Part shown: positions 35,417-44,896 of the stretch, one piece after another
Layout: each line of letters begins with the position of its first letter
Position numbering within the stretch: position 1 is the stretch's first letter
Source: JAZBPO01 sp963691775
GTDB taxonomy: Bacteria > Pseudomonadota > Gammaproteobacteria > Pseudomonadales > Azotimanducaceae
Length of the DNA: 64,000 nucleotides
Assembly (NCBI GenBank): GCA_963691775.1
Contig: OY829369.1
Location: 868,001-932,000 of the forward strand
Direction: 5' to 3'
Notes under the pieces: model-generated
What the model was told of the DNA's origin: nothing
The model's database searches: none
What the model saw: only the letters and a program-made list of their open reading frames with translations
Translations under genes and position numbers: made by a program

Positions 35417-35977
35417 ATGCGCCGTCAGACCCGTTTCGCGAACCTCGTCCTCACCCTTCTCTGCACCGCTCTGCTCGGCACGGCGAATCTCGCCCATGGC
35501 GCATCCGCCGCGGAGATCGAGGCGCGGTCCGACGCGGCCATGGAGCGCCTCCTGGATTCCGCGCCCGAAGCGCGCTTCCTACTCGACCGTGCCCACGCCG
35601 TACTCATCTTCCCGCGCGTGCTCAAGGCCGGATTCGGCGTCGGCGGGGAATATGGAGAAGGCGTACTGCGCAAGGACGGCGAGTCGCTCGAGTACTACTC
35701 GACTGCCGCCGCTTCCATCGGCTTTCAGCTTGGCGCGCAAGCCAAGGCACAGTTTCTTCTGTTCATGAACGAACGCAGCCTCAGCGATTTTCGCCGCGCA
35801 GATGGCTGGGAGATCGGCGTCGACGGCAGTGTCACGCTGGTGAACATCGGCGCCGGCGGCTCTCTGGACACCACCAACATCTCTGATCCGATCGTGGCCT
35901 TCGTGCTCGCTGATCGTGGTCTGATGTACGACCTGTCGCTGGCCGGCACCAAGATCAGCCGCGTCGTTCGCGACTGA
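35417..35977 (+). CDS. SYLF (YSC84) domain lipid-binding protein, secreted
   Basis: 186 residues from ATG 35417 (CGGAG upstream) with a signal peptide (residues 1-29). The rest is a single SYLF domain: HAVLIFPRVLKAGFGVGGEYGEGVLRKDG, ASIGFQLGAQAKAQFLLFMNE and ADRGLMYDLSLAGTKISRV. SYLF domains bind phosphoinositides or lipids; bacterial ones are periplasmic. Divergent from the MoxR cluster and followed 29 bases later by an SDR gene on the same strand. Confidence 0.9.
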   Translation: MRRQTRFANLVLTLLCTALLGTANLAHGASAAEIEARSDAAMERLLDSAPEARFLLDRAHAVLIFPRVLKAGFGVGGEYGEGVLRKDGESLEYYSTAAASIGFQLGAQAKAQFLLFMNERSLSDFRRADGWEIGVDGSVTLVNIGAGGSLDTTNISDPIVAFVLADRGLMYDLSLAGTKISRVVRD

Positions 35978-36006
35978 TCCGAACCAGCGCACAGGGGAGC
36001 ACCAGA

Positions 36007-36759
36007 ATGACCGACGACTTCAATCTCGAGGGCCGCGTCGCCCTCATCACTGGCGGCAGCCGCGGCCTCGGCCGCGAGATGAGCCTCGCCTTCGCCCGCC
36101 GCGGCGCGCGCGTCGCCGTAGTCTCGCGCAAGATCGAATCCTGCGAGGAGACCGTTGCAGAGATCAGGGCCGCCGGCGGGGACGCAGCGCCCTTCGCCTG
36201 CCACGTGGCCGACTGGGATGCCTGCGATGCCATGGTTGACGCCGTCTACGCCCATTTCGGTCGAGTGGACGTGCTCATCAACAACGCAGGCATGTCGCCC
36301 CTTTATCCTTCCCTATCGGAAGTCAGCGAAGCCCTTTTCGACAAGGTGGTGGGCGTGAATCTGAAGGGCCCCTTCCGCCTGTCGGCAAAGGTCGGTACGC
36401 GCATGGCCGAGGGCGATGGTGGTTCCATCATCAATGTTTCCTCGATCGCTTCCATGCAGCCTTCGCCCCATGCCGAGCCCTACGGCGCGGCGAAGGCGGG
36501 CCTGAACAATCTGACGAGTTCCTTCGCCGCAGCCTTTGGGCCTGACGTGCGCGTGAACGCCATCGTTGCGGGCCCATTCCTCACAGATATCTCCAAGGCG
36601 TGGGACATGGAAGCTTTCCAGCGACGTGCCGATTCCACCATCGCCCTGGAACGCGGGGGCGAGCCCAATGAGGTTGTCGGCGCCGCCCTGTACTTCGCCT
36701 CGCCCGCGTCCAGCTACACGACGGGCGCCCTCTTGCGGATTGACGGCGGCTCACGCTGA
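36007..36759 (+). CDS. SDR family oxidoreductase
   Basis: 250 residues, classical short-chain dehydrogenase. TGGSRGLGR (12-20 region) binds NAD(P), NNAG at about 95, the active serine in VSSIAS and Tyr-x-x-x-Lys in EPYGAAKAG. The C-terminal SPASSYTTGALLRIDGG is typical of the classical group (FabG-like). Substrate unknown. GGGGAG Shine-Dalgarno 6 bases before ATG. It ends 12 bases before a large palindrome that separates it from the LuxR-type regulator. Confidence 0.94.
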   Translation: MTDDFNLEGRVALITGGSRGLGREMSLAFARRGARVAVVSRKIESCEETVAEIRAAGGDAAPFACHVADWDACDAMVDAVYAHFGRVDVLINNAGMSPLYPSLSEVSEALFDKVVGVNLKGPFRLSAKVGTRMAEGDGGSIINVSSIASMQPSPHAEPYGAAKAGLNNLTSSFAAAFGPDVRVNAIVAGPFLTDISKAWDMEAFQRRADSTIALERGGEPNEVVGAALYFASPASSYTTGALLRIDGGSR

Positions 36760-36771
36760 GACCCACGCAAG

Positions 36772-36796
36772 CAATGATGGCAATTTGCCATCATTG
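36772..36796. promoter_or_regulatory. 25-base near-perfect palindrome, candidate operator
   Basis: Two perfect 12-base arms, CAATGATGGCAA and TTGCCATCATTG, around a single T. It lies 12 bases after the SDR stop and 58 bases before the LuxR-type start. It is A+T-rich compared with its surroundings and has no T-run after it, which favours a protein-binding site (perhaps of the LuxR-type regulator) over a terminator. Confidence 0.6.
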
Positions 36797-36854
36797 ACCC
36801 GTACTCGGATACTCCGCGCCGGAGGCGAGGGAATTCGACACACGGGGGTCTCGC

Positions 36855-37991
36855 GTGCACGGAAGCGTTATGGACGCGCTTGCAGCAATTTACGATACCG
36901 TTGACGGCTCGAGGTCCTGGGCATCGGCTCTCGAGTGGCTGTGCGAAGCCTTCGGCGCTCACGGCGCCATGCTCGCGCTCGAGGAGCCAGGCGAGCAGCT
37001 CATCGCTCACCACCAGCACGGCTTTGACGCGACGTGGCTTGACGACTACGCAAGCAATTGGGCGACAAAGAGCCCATATATCAATCGCTTCTACGCGACG
37101 CCGGGCAACGCTGGCCGCTTCGTGACCAGCGAGTCGATCCTGCCCTACGAACACTGGATCCGCAGTGAGATGTTTCATGAAAGCGGTCGCAAAGCGGGCG
37201 TTCATCACAGCGTCGCGGCCTTTTTCGACGCATCGGATGGACTGAAGGTGCGCCTTTCCTGTGTCCGCGACCGCATCCGCGGGCCGTTCAGTTCGGCCGA
37301 CGTGGCGCGCCTCGACCAGTTGATCCCGCACATCGCGCAGGCGCTGCGCCTGCGTGATGCTTTTCCAGAACCGCTCCGCGAGCGCTTGAACGAACTCCAG
37401 AGGCGCCAGACCCCCGGCCTGGTTGTCGACAGATCTCTGAACATCATCGCGTGCAACGCCCTCGCCGAGGAGCGGCTGGAGGCGGAATTCGCCCTCGGCG
37501 ACCTCAGCGGCCGCCTCTCGCTCACCGGCGCAAACCAGGAAGAGCGTCTGCTGCGGCTCGTTCGCGAGGTCACTAAGGATGCTCGCCGCCAGCGGCACAT
37601 GCTCGTGAGCAGCGAAACTGGCCCGCCACTCGCGCTCGTCGCCGCAGCAGTGCCATGCCGGACGCGCAGCCAGAGTGCGCCGGAAGACGGTCGCGAATCA
37701 GGCGCGCTTGCGCTGATCACCATCGTGCAGCGCGACCGCCCGCGCGCACTGTCTCAGGAGCTGCTGCGCGAACTATTCGACTTCACGCCCGCCGAAACGC
37801 GGCTCGCACAGTGGATCGCGTCAGGCCAGTCACCCGACGAAACAGCAGCCATGCTCGACGTTCGCATTTCGACCGTGCGCTGGCATCTGAAGCGGATTTT
37901 TTCGAAAACAGGCGTCGCCGGGCAAACGGAGCTGGCCGCGCTGCTCCAGTCCCTCGCGCACGCTGCACCGGAAGAAGTCATCGAGGCCTGA
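36855..37991 (+). CDS. LuxR-family HTH transcriptional regulator
   Basis: 378 residues from GTG 36855; ATG 36870 with GGAAG just upstream is an equally good start. The C-terminal LuxR/GerE HTH is clear: DFTPAETRLAQWIASGQSPDETAAMLDVRISTVRWHLKRIFSKTGVAGQTELAALLQ (about 305-362). The long N-terminal part has a GAF-like domain and a PAS-like GLVVDRSLNIIACNALAEERL segment near 190; no autoinducer-binding or receiver domain is seen. Expected to sense an unknown signal. The palindrome at 36772-36796 is the natural autoregulatory site. Confidence 0.9.
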   Translation: MHGSVMDALAAIYDTVDGSRSWASALEWLCEAFGAHGAMLALEEPGEQLIAHHQHGFDATWLDDYASNWATKSPYINRFYATPGNAGRFVTSESILPYEHWIRSEMFHESGRKAGVHHSVAAFFDASDGLKVRLSCVRDRIRGPFSSADVARLDQLIPHIAQALRLRDAFPEPLRERLNELQRRQTPGLVVDRSLNIIACNALAEERLEAEFALGDLSGRLSLTGANQEERLLRLVREVTKDARRQRHMLVSSETGPPLALVAAAVPCRTRSQSAPEDGRESGALALITIVQRDRPRALSQELLRELFDFTPAETRLAQWIASGQSPDETAAMLDVRISTVRWHLKRIFSKTGVAGQTELAALLQSLAHAAPEEVIEA

Positions 37992-37992
37992 A

Positions 37993-38466
37993 TCAGGGCG
38001 CCGACAAACGCGCCTGTCGCTCTGCCGGAAGCGGCAGGTCGACATCCTCTGCGAGATTGCCCTTGCCAGGCACGAAATTGACTTCGAGGCGAGTGCCGCC
38101 CGGGTCCTCGAACAGCACCGAGTAGTAGCCAGGCGCCCAGTCGTCCTCCTGCGGCGGGTGCACCATGCGGCCGCCGAGCGTGTCCACGAAGCTCGCCACG
38201 CGATCGACGTCCGCGCGCGACCGGGCCCGCAGACACAGGTGATGCATGCCTGCTCGATATTGATCGAAAGGCGTGCCCGCATGTTTGCTCGAGGCCGCCC
38301 GAATCGCGATCCCGGTGCGCGAACCGACGCAGTAGTACAGAACGTCCGTGTCGATCAGGCACTCCATCTCGAAGAAGCGCAGCAATTCGACATAAAACGG
38401 CTTGGCACGAGCGAAATCCTCGACCGTGATATAGATGTGGGCGATCCCGTTCAGACTGACGGTCAC
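37993..38466 (-). CDS. VOC family protein (glyoxalase/bleomycin-resistance fold)
   Basis: 157 residues from GTG 38466, with GGAG 10 bases upstream. Vicinal-oxygen-chelate pattern: GIAHIYITVEDFARAKPFYVELL (His in first strand), MHHLCLRARSRADVDRVASFVDTLGG and a closing YYSVLFEDPGGTRLEVNFVPG with Glu as third metal ligand. Metal-dependent lyase, isomerase or dioxygenase family; substrate not known. Convergent with the LuxR-type gene (one base between) and divergent from the DUF2147 gene. Confidence 0.93.
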   Translation of the reverse strand: MTVSLNGIAHIYITVEDFARAKPFYVELLRFFEMECLIDTDVLYYCVGSRTGIAIRAASSKHAGTPFDQYRAGMHHLCLRARSRADVDRVASFVDTLGGRMVHPPQEDDWAPGYYSVLFEDPGGTRLEVNFVPGKGNLAEDVDLPLPAERQARLSAP

Positions 38467-38570
38467 TGGCGGCTCTCCTCTCGGGCGCTGTTATTTCTCC
38501 GGCGCAGGCACTTCACGCACGCTGCACATCGACCCGGCATGATCCGCCTGAGTCATCGAGGAGTTCCACC

Positions 38571-39098
38571 ATGAGTCGTATTTCTTTCGCTGCCCTGGCG
38601 ATCCTCTCTATCCCGGCCTCGGTTAGCGCCGACATTGCCGGCTGCTGGATCAGCGCAGCAGGTAACTCGGTTATCGAGATGCACGTCGAGGAAGATGTTG
38701 TCACCGGCCGCATCGTGGGGATGAACGATCCCGTTTTTCTAGCGGAGGAGGGCCGCGGCACGCCCGGAGAGGTGCGCACGGACCTGGAGAACCCCGCGCC
38801 CGCGTTGCGCACACGCCCGCTCGCGGGCCTCGTCATTCTCGAGAACCTTCAGCGCGACGGCCGCCGCTGGGATAACGGTTCGGTTTACGATCCGGAAAGC
38901 GGGAAAAGCTACTCGGTGCGTGCAGAGGTAGACCGCGACGGCCTGCTGCTGCTGCGCGGCTATATCGGGTCTCCGCTTTTCGGTCGCACAACGAAGTGGT
39001 CCGATGCAGACGCAAGTCCCGGCGACACCGCGCGGATGCTCGAGCGGGCACGCCCCTATCTTCCCGAAGGCGCGCCGGCGCCGCGCTGCGCGACCTGA
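38571..39098 (+). CDS. DUF2147 domain-containing secreted protein
   Basis: 175 residues with a signal peptide (residues 1-20). One DUF2147 domain: IAGCWISAAGNSVIEMHVEEDVVTGRIVGM, DLENPAPALRTRPLAGLVILENL and GSVYDPESGKSYSVRAEVDRDGLLLLRGYIGSPLFGRTTKW, ending in the Trp-containing strand of the family. Predicted periplasmic beta-barrel-like protein of unknown function. GAGGAG Shine-Dalgarno 8 bases before ATG. Stands alone before the GST-type gene. Confidence 0.92.
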   Translation: MSRISFAALAILSIPASVSADIAGCWISAAGNSVIEMHVEEDVVTGRIVGMNDPVFLAEEGRGTPGEVRTDLENPAPALRTRPLAGLVILENLQRDGRRWDNGSVYDPESGKSYSVRAEVDRDGLLLLRGYIGSPLFGRTTKWSDADASPGDTARMLERARPYLPEGAPAPRCAT

Positions 39099-39168
39099 CC
39101 TGACCTGACGTGCCGCCAGGCGGCGTGGCACGCTGCACGCAGGTCCATGACCGCCAACGGAGCACCTG

Positions 39169-40341
39169 ATGGCTGGCCGCTACACACTATACGGAGGCGA
39201 AATCTCCTACTTCACGGGCAAGGCGCGCGCGTACCTGCGCAACAAGGGCATTCCCTACGAAGAGCGCGCCGCCACTCGCGAGGTGTACAAAGAGATCATC
39301 CTGCCGCGGGTCGGCTGGCCCGTCGTCCCTGTGGTCATCACCCCGGAGGACAACACCCTTCAGGACACCACGGACATCATTGATGCGCTCGAGGCCGTGT
39401 TCCCCGACGCATCGGTCTATCCCGCAGGACCCCGCCAGCATCTGACGGCGCTGTTGCTCGAGGTGTTCGGCGACGAGTGGCTGAAGATTCCAGCCATGCA
39501 CTATCGCTGGAACCGCAACACCGACTGGATCATCGAGCAGTTCGGCCGCCTCTCGAATCCCGACGCCAGCGCCGAAGAAGCGCGCGCGATCGGGGAGAAG
39601 ACCTGCAAGCCGTTCCGCGGATCTCTGCCTGCGCTGGGCGTTACCGACGCCACCATCCCGGCCGTGGAAGCGAGCTACGAAGCCCTGCTCCACGAGCTGG
39701 ATACGCACTTCGCCAAACACGACTTCCTCCTCGGCGCCCGCCCCTGCATCGGCGACTACGGACTCATCGGCCCGCTCTACGCCCACCAGTATCGCGACCC
39801 AGCGTCGGGCGAACTCATGCGCCGCATCGCGCCGAGCGTCGCGGCCTGGGTGGAGCGCATGATGGAAGGCACGGGCCTCGAGGAACGCCGCCGCGGTGCA
39901 GGTTCCGACTGGACGGGCGAGGACCGCCGCAGTGCAGCGGGCGACGACGCTGAGTTCCTCCCGAATGACGAGGTGCCAGCCACGCTCATGCCCGTACTCG
40001 AACGCATGGTGTCCGAGTACTTCCCTGTGCTCGCATCGCAGATCAGGCGCTTCGACGCATGGGCCGACGCCAATCCCGGTGCCGAAGTCCCCCGCGCCGT
40101 CGGCATGCACACCTTCACGCTCGGCGCCGGCACGGCCACCGAAGTCAGCGCGGAACGCGCTGCGTTCACCTTCGATCTGTGGATGTTCCAGCGTCCGCGC
40201 GACTACCTTGCCGGGCTCTCCGGGGACGCCCGCAATCAGGCGATCGCGTTCGCGGACAGCTTCGGCGCGACAGAGCTCCTCACGCAGCCGATGCGCCATC
40301 GCCTGGTGCGCGAACACTTCCGATTGGCGCTCGCCGCCTGA
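39169..40341 (+). CDS. Glutathione S-transferase family protein
   Basis: 390 residues, longer than typical GSTs (about 210). The N-terminal thioredoxin-like domain is seen in YTLYGGEISYFTGKARAYLRNKGIPYEERAATREVYKEIILPRVGWPVVPVVI, with DTTDIIDALEA as the glutathione-recognition loop. The helical C-terminal domain includes FLLGARPCIGDYGLIGPLYAH, and about 120 extra residues follow (acidic D-rich stretch then helical end). Related to the GST-like proteins with metaxin-type length. The 3' end overlaps the convergent symporter gene by 62 bases. Confidence 0.86.
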   Translation: MAGRYTLYGGEISYFTGKARAYLRNKGIPYEERAATREVYKEIILPRVGWPVVPVVITPEDNTLQDTTDIIDALEAVFPDASVYPAGPRQHLTALLLEVFGDEWLKIPAMHYRWNRNTDWIIEQFGRLSNPDASAEEARAIGEKTCKPFRGSLPALGVTDATIPAVEASYEALLHELDTHFAKHDFLLGARPCIGDYGLIGPLYAHQYRDPASGELMRRIAPSVAAWVERMMEGTGLEERRRGAGSDWTGEDRRSAAGDDAEFLPNDEVPATLMPVLERMVSEYFPVLASQIRRFDAWADANPGAEVPRAVGMHTFTLGAGTATEVSAERAAFTFDLWMFQRPRDYLAGLSGDARNQAIAFADSFGATELLTQPMRHRLVREHFRLALAA

Positions 40342-41743
40342 GACCGAGCACGAAGAACGTCAGAGCGGAGGCCGTGAGCGCGGGGAACACCTCGTGAAGC
40401 ACGGCGTCACCTGGCGTGAACGGCCAGGACAAGAGCACAACAAGGCCCACTAGCATGGCCGCAAAGGCCGTGAGGCCGTCACCCCGCCCCGTGAACAGCC
40501 CACCGAGCAGGACGGGTAAAAAGCACGACGCATAAAGGCTGCCCGACCAGATCGTCAATTCGACGATGCCGCCGGGCGGCCGCCAGGCGAGCACCGCCGT
40601 GAGCGCACACAGCCCGATCACCATCCAGCGCGTGCGCTGCACGGCGCCCGCGTCACCCGCGCCATCGCGAAGGCCAAGCACGTCTCGGTCAAGGGTCGAC
40701 GCCGCCACCAGCAGCACCGAGTCCAGCGAAGACATCGCCGCCGCCACCATGGCGAGCACGAGCATGGCCGCCACCCAGGCCGGGAACAGATCCATGGCGA
40801 GCAGGGTCGGCACGATCAGGTCCGTGTCGGTGATCTGCTCCGCCGGCAGGATCAGGCGCGCGTAGAGGCCGATCGGCAGGAGCAGACCGAGCACCAGGAG
40901 AACGCCGAGTACAGCGACGGCGAGGCCGGTGCGCGCCGCCCCTTCATCGCGGAGGGCGAAAAAGCGACTGAGCTGACGCGGCTCGACCATGAGTTTCACC
41001 GAGCCCGCGAACAGGATTCCGAGCAGCACCGGAAACGGCATCGCCGCGTTCAGATCGAACAGGTGCTCGGCCCCGGGCGTGGACGGCACTTCGAGAATCG
41101 CCCCCACGCCCCCCGCCGCGCGCGTCACGCCCGTGAACAGCACGACGGACCCGACGGCGAGCAGCAGGCCCTGCAGCACGTCGGTACGCACTACGGAGTG
41201 GAATCCGCCCGCCGCCGTGTAGAACACCACCACCAGCAGCACGAGGACGATCACGGCGCCGTAGGGCAGATCGAGGAACACGCCCAGCAGATTCCCCACG
41301 CCCTTGAACACGGCCGTCATGTACAGGAGCGAGGCGAACACCACGATCGCGGCGGCGGCCCGCCGCACGCGATCGTCGCCGAAACGGCGGCCGAACCACT
41401 CCGGCAGCGTCAGGGCGCCGAGGCCTTCCGTTGCCGCACGCAGGCGCGGCGCGACCCACCACCAGGACACCGCGCAGAAGAGCAACATGAAGGCGAGATT
41501 CAGCAGCCACGGGAGGCCGTAAGCCCAGCTCTTGCCCGAGTTGCCGATGAAGGAATTCGTGCTCGCATAGGTGGCATAAAACGAGATGCCAAGGGCCAGG
41601 CCGCCGAAATTGCGACCGCCCACGTAGTACTCCGTCACATTCGCGCTTCGCGACCGGCCGACGCGGCCGTTGACGAGCAGCAGGCCGCCGTAGGCGAGCA
41701 GCAGAAGCAGCACTCGCCAGTGCTCACCGAGCCAGTCCATCAC
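40280..41743 (-). CDS. Sodium:solute symporter (SSS family)
   Basis: 487 residues, about 13 membrane helices. The family core is clear: TEYYVGGRNFGGLALGISFYATYASTNSFIGNSGKSWAYGLPWLL (helix 1-2), VFKGVGNLLGVFLDLPYGAVIVLVLLVVVFYTAAGGFHSVVRTDVLQGLL (helices 4-6). Transport is sodium driven; substrate (sugar, amino acid, nucleoside or carboxylate) not evident. Tail-to-tail overlap with the GST-like gene; divergent from phosphomannomutase with 144 bases between. Confidence 0.93.
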   Translation of the reverse strand: MMDWLGEHWRVLLLLLAYGGLLLVNGRVGRSRSANVTEYYVGGRNFGGLALGISFYATYASTNSFIGNSGKSWAYGLPWLLNLAFMLLFCAVSWWWVAPRLRAATEGLGALTLPEWFGRRFGDDRVRRAAAAIVVFASLLYMTAVFKGVGNLLGVFLDLPYGAVIVLVLLVVVFYTAAGGFHSVVRTDVLQGLLLAVGSVVLFTGVTRAAGGVGAILEVPSTPGAEHLFDLNAAMPFPVLLGILFAGSVKLMVEPRQLSRFFALRDEGAARTGLAVAVLGVLLVLGLLLPIGLYARLILPAEQITDTDLIVPTLLAMDLFPAWVAAMLVLAMVAAAMSSLDSVLLVAASTLDRDVLGLRDGAGDAGAVQRTRWMVIGLCALTAVLAWRPPGGIVELTIWSGSLYASCFLPVLLGGLFTGRGDGLTAFAAMLVGLVVLLSWPFTPGDAVLHEVFPALTASALTFFVLGLRRRAPIGSVRAPGDGASAA

Positions 41744-41887
41744 GCCTCCCCTGCGCCGTGGTCATCAAGAACTCACACCTCGCGCCGGAGTATGCACACA
41801 GGACCGCCCGACCCGCGTCCACGCCCTTGAGCGCGTCGTCCGGGAGGCGGAGAATCGGCGCCCTCGCGCCACCCCTCAGGACCCTCG

Positions 41888-43252
41888 ATGACCGAACTCA
41901 CCTGCTTCAAGGCCTACGACATCCGCGGCCAGCTCGGCACGCAACTCGACGAGGACGTGGCCTATCGCATCGGCCGCGCCTATGCCGCCTTCCTGCAGCC
42001 GAAAACCGTCGTGGTCGGGTCCGACGTGCGCGAGACGTCGCCGACGTTGAAGGCCGCATTCAGCCGCGGCGTGAACGACGCCGGCGTGGACGTCATCGAC
42101 ATCGGCCTGTGCGGCACGGAAGAAGTGTACTTCGCCACCTCCCACCTAGAGGCAGACGGCGGCTGCATGGTCACCGCGAGCCACAATCCCATCGACTACA
42201 ACGGCATGAAGCTGGTACGCGAGTCTTCGAAGCCGATCTCCGGCGACACCGGGCTCCTGGACATCAAGCGCCTGGCAGAAGAGAACGCCTTTCCGGAAGC
42301 CGGCGCGCGGGGGTCGATCCGCGAGGTCGATAACAGCGTGGCCTATCTCGAACACGTGCTCGGCTACATCGACCCCGAGACCGTGAAGCCCATGCGCATC
42401 GTCGTGAATGCGGGCAACGGCGCGGCCGGCCCGACCGTCGATCGCCTCGAAGCTGCCTTTCAGGCGCGCGGCGTACCGATCGAGCTCATCAAGATGCACA
42501 ACGAACCCGACGGTACCTTCCCGAACGGCATCCCAAATCCCCTGCTCCACGATCAGCAGCCGGTCACCGGCAACGCCGTGCGCGAACACGGCGCCGATCT
42601 CGGCGTCGCCTGGGACGGTGACTTCGACCGCTGCTTCCTCTGGGACTCGGACGGCACCTTCATCGAGGGCTACTACGTCGTCGGGCTTCTCGCAGAGGCC
42701 TTCCTCAAGGTCGATCCGGGTGCCAGCGTGATCTACGACCCGCGCCTGACCTGGAATACCGAAGAGCTCGTCGCAGCCGGCGGCGGTACGGCCGTGCAGT
42801 CGAAATCCGGCCACGCCTTCATCAAGGAAAGAATGCGCGAGATCGACGCCGTGTACGGCGGCGAGATGAGCGCCCACCACTACTTCCGCGATTTCGCCTA
42901 CTGCGATTCCGGGATGATCCCATGGCTGCTCGTCGTCGACCTGCTGTCGCGCAAGGGCAGCACCCTGAAGGACGAGGTGTCGGCGCGCATGGCGCGCTTC
43001 CCCTCGCCGGGCGAGATCAATTCCTCGGTTGCAGACGCTGACCGCGCCATTGCCCGCGTACGGGAACGCTATGCCGACGAGGCGAACAAACTGGACACGC
43101 TCGACGGAGTTTCCATGGAGTTCGATCGCTGGCGCTTCAATCTGCGCAAGTCGAACACCGAGCCCGTCGTTCGCCTGAACCTGGAGACGCGCGGCGACAA
43201 CGCGCTCATGAAGGCGAAGACGGAAGAGTTGCTCGCGCTGATCCGCGCCTGA
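41888..43252 (+). CDS. Phosphomannomutase/phosphoglucomutase
   Basis: 454 residues. All alpha-D-phosphohexomutase motifs are present: phosphoserine loop TASHNP with Ser98, magnesium loop DGDFDR (about residue 238), sugar-binding GGEMSAHHYF (about 320), and phosphate-binding RKSNTEPVVRLN near the end. Converts mannose-6-P to mannose-1-P (and/or glucose), supplying GDP-mannose for LPS or exopolysaccharide. Closest to the CpsG/ManB type. AGGA Shine-Dalgarno upstream. Confidence 0.96.
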   Translation: MTELTCFKAYDIRGQLGTQLDEDVAYRIGRAYAAFLQPKTVVVGSDVRETSPTLKAAFSRGVNDAGVDVIDIGLCGTEEVYFATSHLEADGGCMVTASHNPIDYNGMKLVRESSKPISGDTGLLDIKRLAEENAFPEAGARGSIREVDNSVAYLEHVLGYIDPETVKPMRIVVNAGNGAAGPTVDRLEAAFQARGVPIELIKMHNEPDGTFPNGIPNPLLHDQQPVTGNAVREHGADLGVAWDGDFDRCFLWDSDGTFIEGYYVVGLLAEAFLKVDPGASVIYDPRLTWNTEELVAAGGGTAVQSKSGHAFIKERMREIDAVYGGEMSAHHYFRDFAYCDSGMIPWLLVVDLLSRKGSTLKDEVSARMARFPSPGEINSSVADADRAIARVRERYADEANKLDTLDGVSMEFDRWRFNLRKSNTEPVVRLNLETRGDNALMKAKTEELLALIRA

Positions 43253-43336
43253 CGCGAGCAGCCATGCACTCGGCGGCTGTGCCGCTAGGGCGCAGCTAGA
43301 CACTCACCTCGGCGATCAGGGCCGGTCGAGTGCCGA

Positions 43337-44896
43337 TCAGGGCCGCAGCACTCGGCCCGGCCGGGCCTCGGTGAGCGCACCGCGCTCGCGGACGATCTCA
43401 CCGTTCACCACGACCACGTCCATCCCTTCGGCGAGCTGGAGGGGCTCGGCCCAGGTCGCCGTTTCGTGCACGTCTTCCGGATCGAAGATAACGAGGTCGG
43501 CGTACGCGCCCGCTCGAATCGCCCCGCGATCCTCGAGACCGAGAATCTCCGCCGGTAGAGACGTCATCTTGCGTACGGCTTCTGCGAGCGTGAGCACGCC
43601 GCGCGCGCGCACGTAGGTCTCGATGATGCGCGGAAAGGTGCCATGGCCCCGGGGATGGAATCCGGTCGGTGAACCATCCGAGCAGATGGCGACGCGCGGG
43701 TCGGCAATGAGCGTGCTCTGCAGATCCTCGTCCATGATGAAGTAGGCCGCGCTGCCACCGTCCGGACCGAAATCGTCGATGAGCGCCTCCTCGAAGGGCT
43801 TGCCAAGTTCCGCCGCCGCCTCTTCCAGGGTCTTGCCCGTCCAGGGCGGTGAAGCGAGGAGCGTTGCCCCCGGGCCGTTGCGCCCTTTCACGCGCCGGCG
43901 GAGATGATCGGCGAGCTCCTGCCGCCGCGTCGGCAGTGCGGCCTCGAACTGCTCGCGCGTCTTCGCCCAGGCCGGGAACAGCAGCGAGAGGCCCGTGTAG
44001 CTCGCCGTGTACGGATACACGTCGGCCGTGATCTCGACGCCATCGGCTCGCGCGGCCTCCAGCACGCCGAGCAATTCCTGCGCGCGCGCAGCGCCCCGCC
44101 CGTACACGGACTTCATGTGCGCCACGTGCACGCGCGCATGCGCGCCCTGACGGATCAGTTCGGCGAGCGAGCGTTCGAGGACGGGATCGTCCTCGTTGCG
44201 CACATGGCTCATGATCACGCGATCGCGCGCACCCACCGTCTTGGCGAGCCCGATGAGCTCATCGTCACCGGCGTAGAGACCGGGCGTGTACTCGAGGCCC
44301 GTCGACATGCCGAAGGTGACGTCGAGCGCCTCTTCGAGCATCTCGATGAGTGCATCTACCTGCTCGGGTGAGGGCCGTTCCGTGCGGCCGATGCCGGACT
44401 GCCGACGCAGGGTGCCGTGGCCGACGAACATCGCGAGGTTCGGCCCGAGGCCGAGCGCGTCGACCTCCTCCATCCACGCAGCGATCGACGGCACATCGGG
44501 ACTGGCGCCGTCCTGGCCGAGCGTGATGGTGGTGACGCCCTGGGCGAGGAAATTCTCGAACTCGGGCGTGCTCTTCGGATTGCCGTGTGCGTGCGGTTCG
44601 ACGAAGCCCGGGGCCACCACGCGACCTAGGGCGTCGAGCAGGCGCACCGCGCTCGGCGGCGCGGCGCCGTTCAGAGGGCCGACGTGAACGATGCGATCAT
44701 CGCGCACGTGGATCTCGCCGCGCACGGCCGGCGCGCCCGTGCCGTCGAGAATACGGGCATCGAAGATGCGCAGGTCGACGTCGCGACGCCCGAAGCCCTC
44801 TTCAGCAAAGGCTGGCCCCGGCGCGCCTGCGAGTGCGACGCCCACGAGCGCAGCGCCCGCAAGCGCAGCCCCCGCAGGCGCGAACCATCGCTTCAC
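43337..44896 (-). CDS. Amidohydrolase family protein (N-acyl-D-amino-acid deacylase-like), secreted
   Basis: 519 residues from GTG 44896, which overlaps the SDR stop (GTGA) and starts a signal peptide (residues 1-32). The metal-dependent hydrolase core has VVAPGFVEPHAHGNPKSTPEF (His-x-His), SHVRNEDDPVLERSLAELI, VHVAHMKS, AICSDGSPTGFHPRGHGTFPRI and LADGAIRAGAYADLVIFDPE, the order of D-aminoacylases. Predicted periplasmic zinc hydrolase of N-acyl-D-amino acids or related amides. Longer frame upstream to 45121 is shadow of the SDR gene. Confidence 0.9.
   Translation of the reverse strand: MKRWFAPAGAALAGAALVGVALAGAPGPAFAEEGFGRRDVDLRIFDARILDGTGAPAVRGEIHVRDDRIVHVGPLNGAAPPSAVRLLDALGRVVAPGFVEPHAHGNPKSTPEFENFLAQGVTTITLGQDGASPDVPSIAAWMEEVDALGLGPNLAMFVGHGTLRRQSGIGRTERPSPEQVDALIEMLEEALDVTFGMSTGLEYTPGLYAGDDELIGLAKTVGARDRVIMSHVRNEDDPVLERSLAELIRQGAHARVHVAHMKSVYGRGAARAQELLGVLEAARADGVEITADVYPYTASYTGLSLLFPAWAKTREQFEAALPTRRQELADHLRRRVKGRNGPGATLLASPPWTGKTLEEAAAELGKPFEEALIDDFGPDGGSAAYFIMDEDLQSTLIADPRVAICSDGSPTGFHPRGHGTFPRIIETYVRARGVLTLAEAVRKMTSLPAEILGLEDRGAIRAGAYADLVIFDPEDVHETATWAEPLQLAEGMDVVVVNGEIVRERGALTEARPGRVLRP

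Noticed and set aside
36772..36796. Palindrome as an intrinsic terminator
   Set aside because: No T-run on either side and only one unpaired base in the middle; an operator is the better reading, though not proven.
43312..43345. Direct repeat CGATCAGGGCCG twice before the amidohydrolase stop
   Set aside because: Short, and one copy spans the stop; no sign of an attachment site or mobile element.
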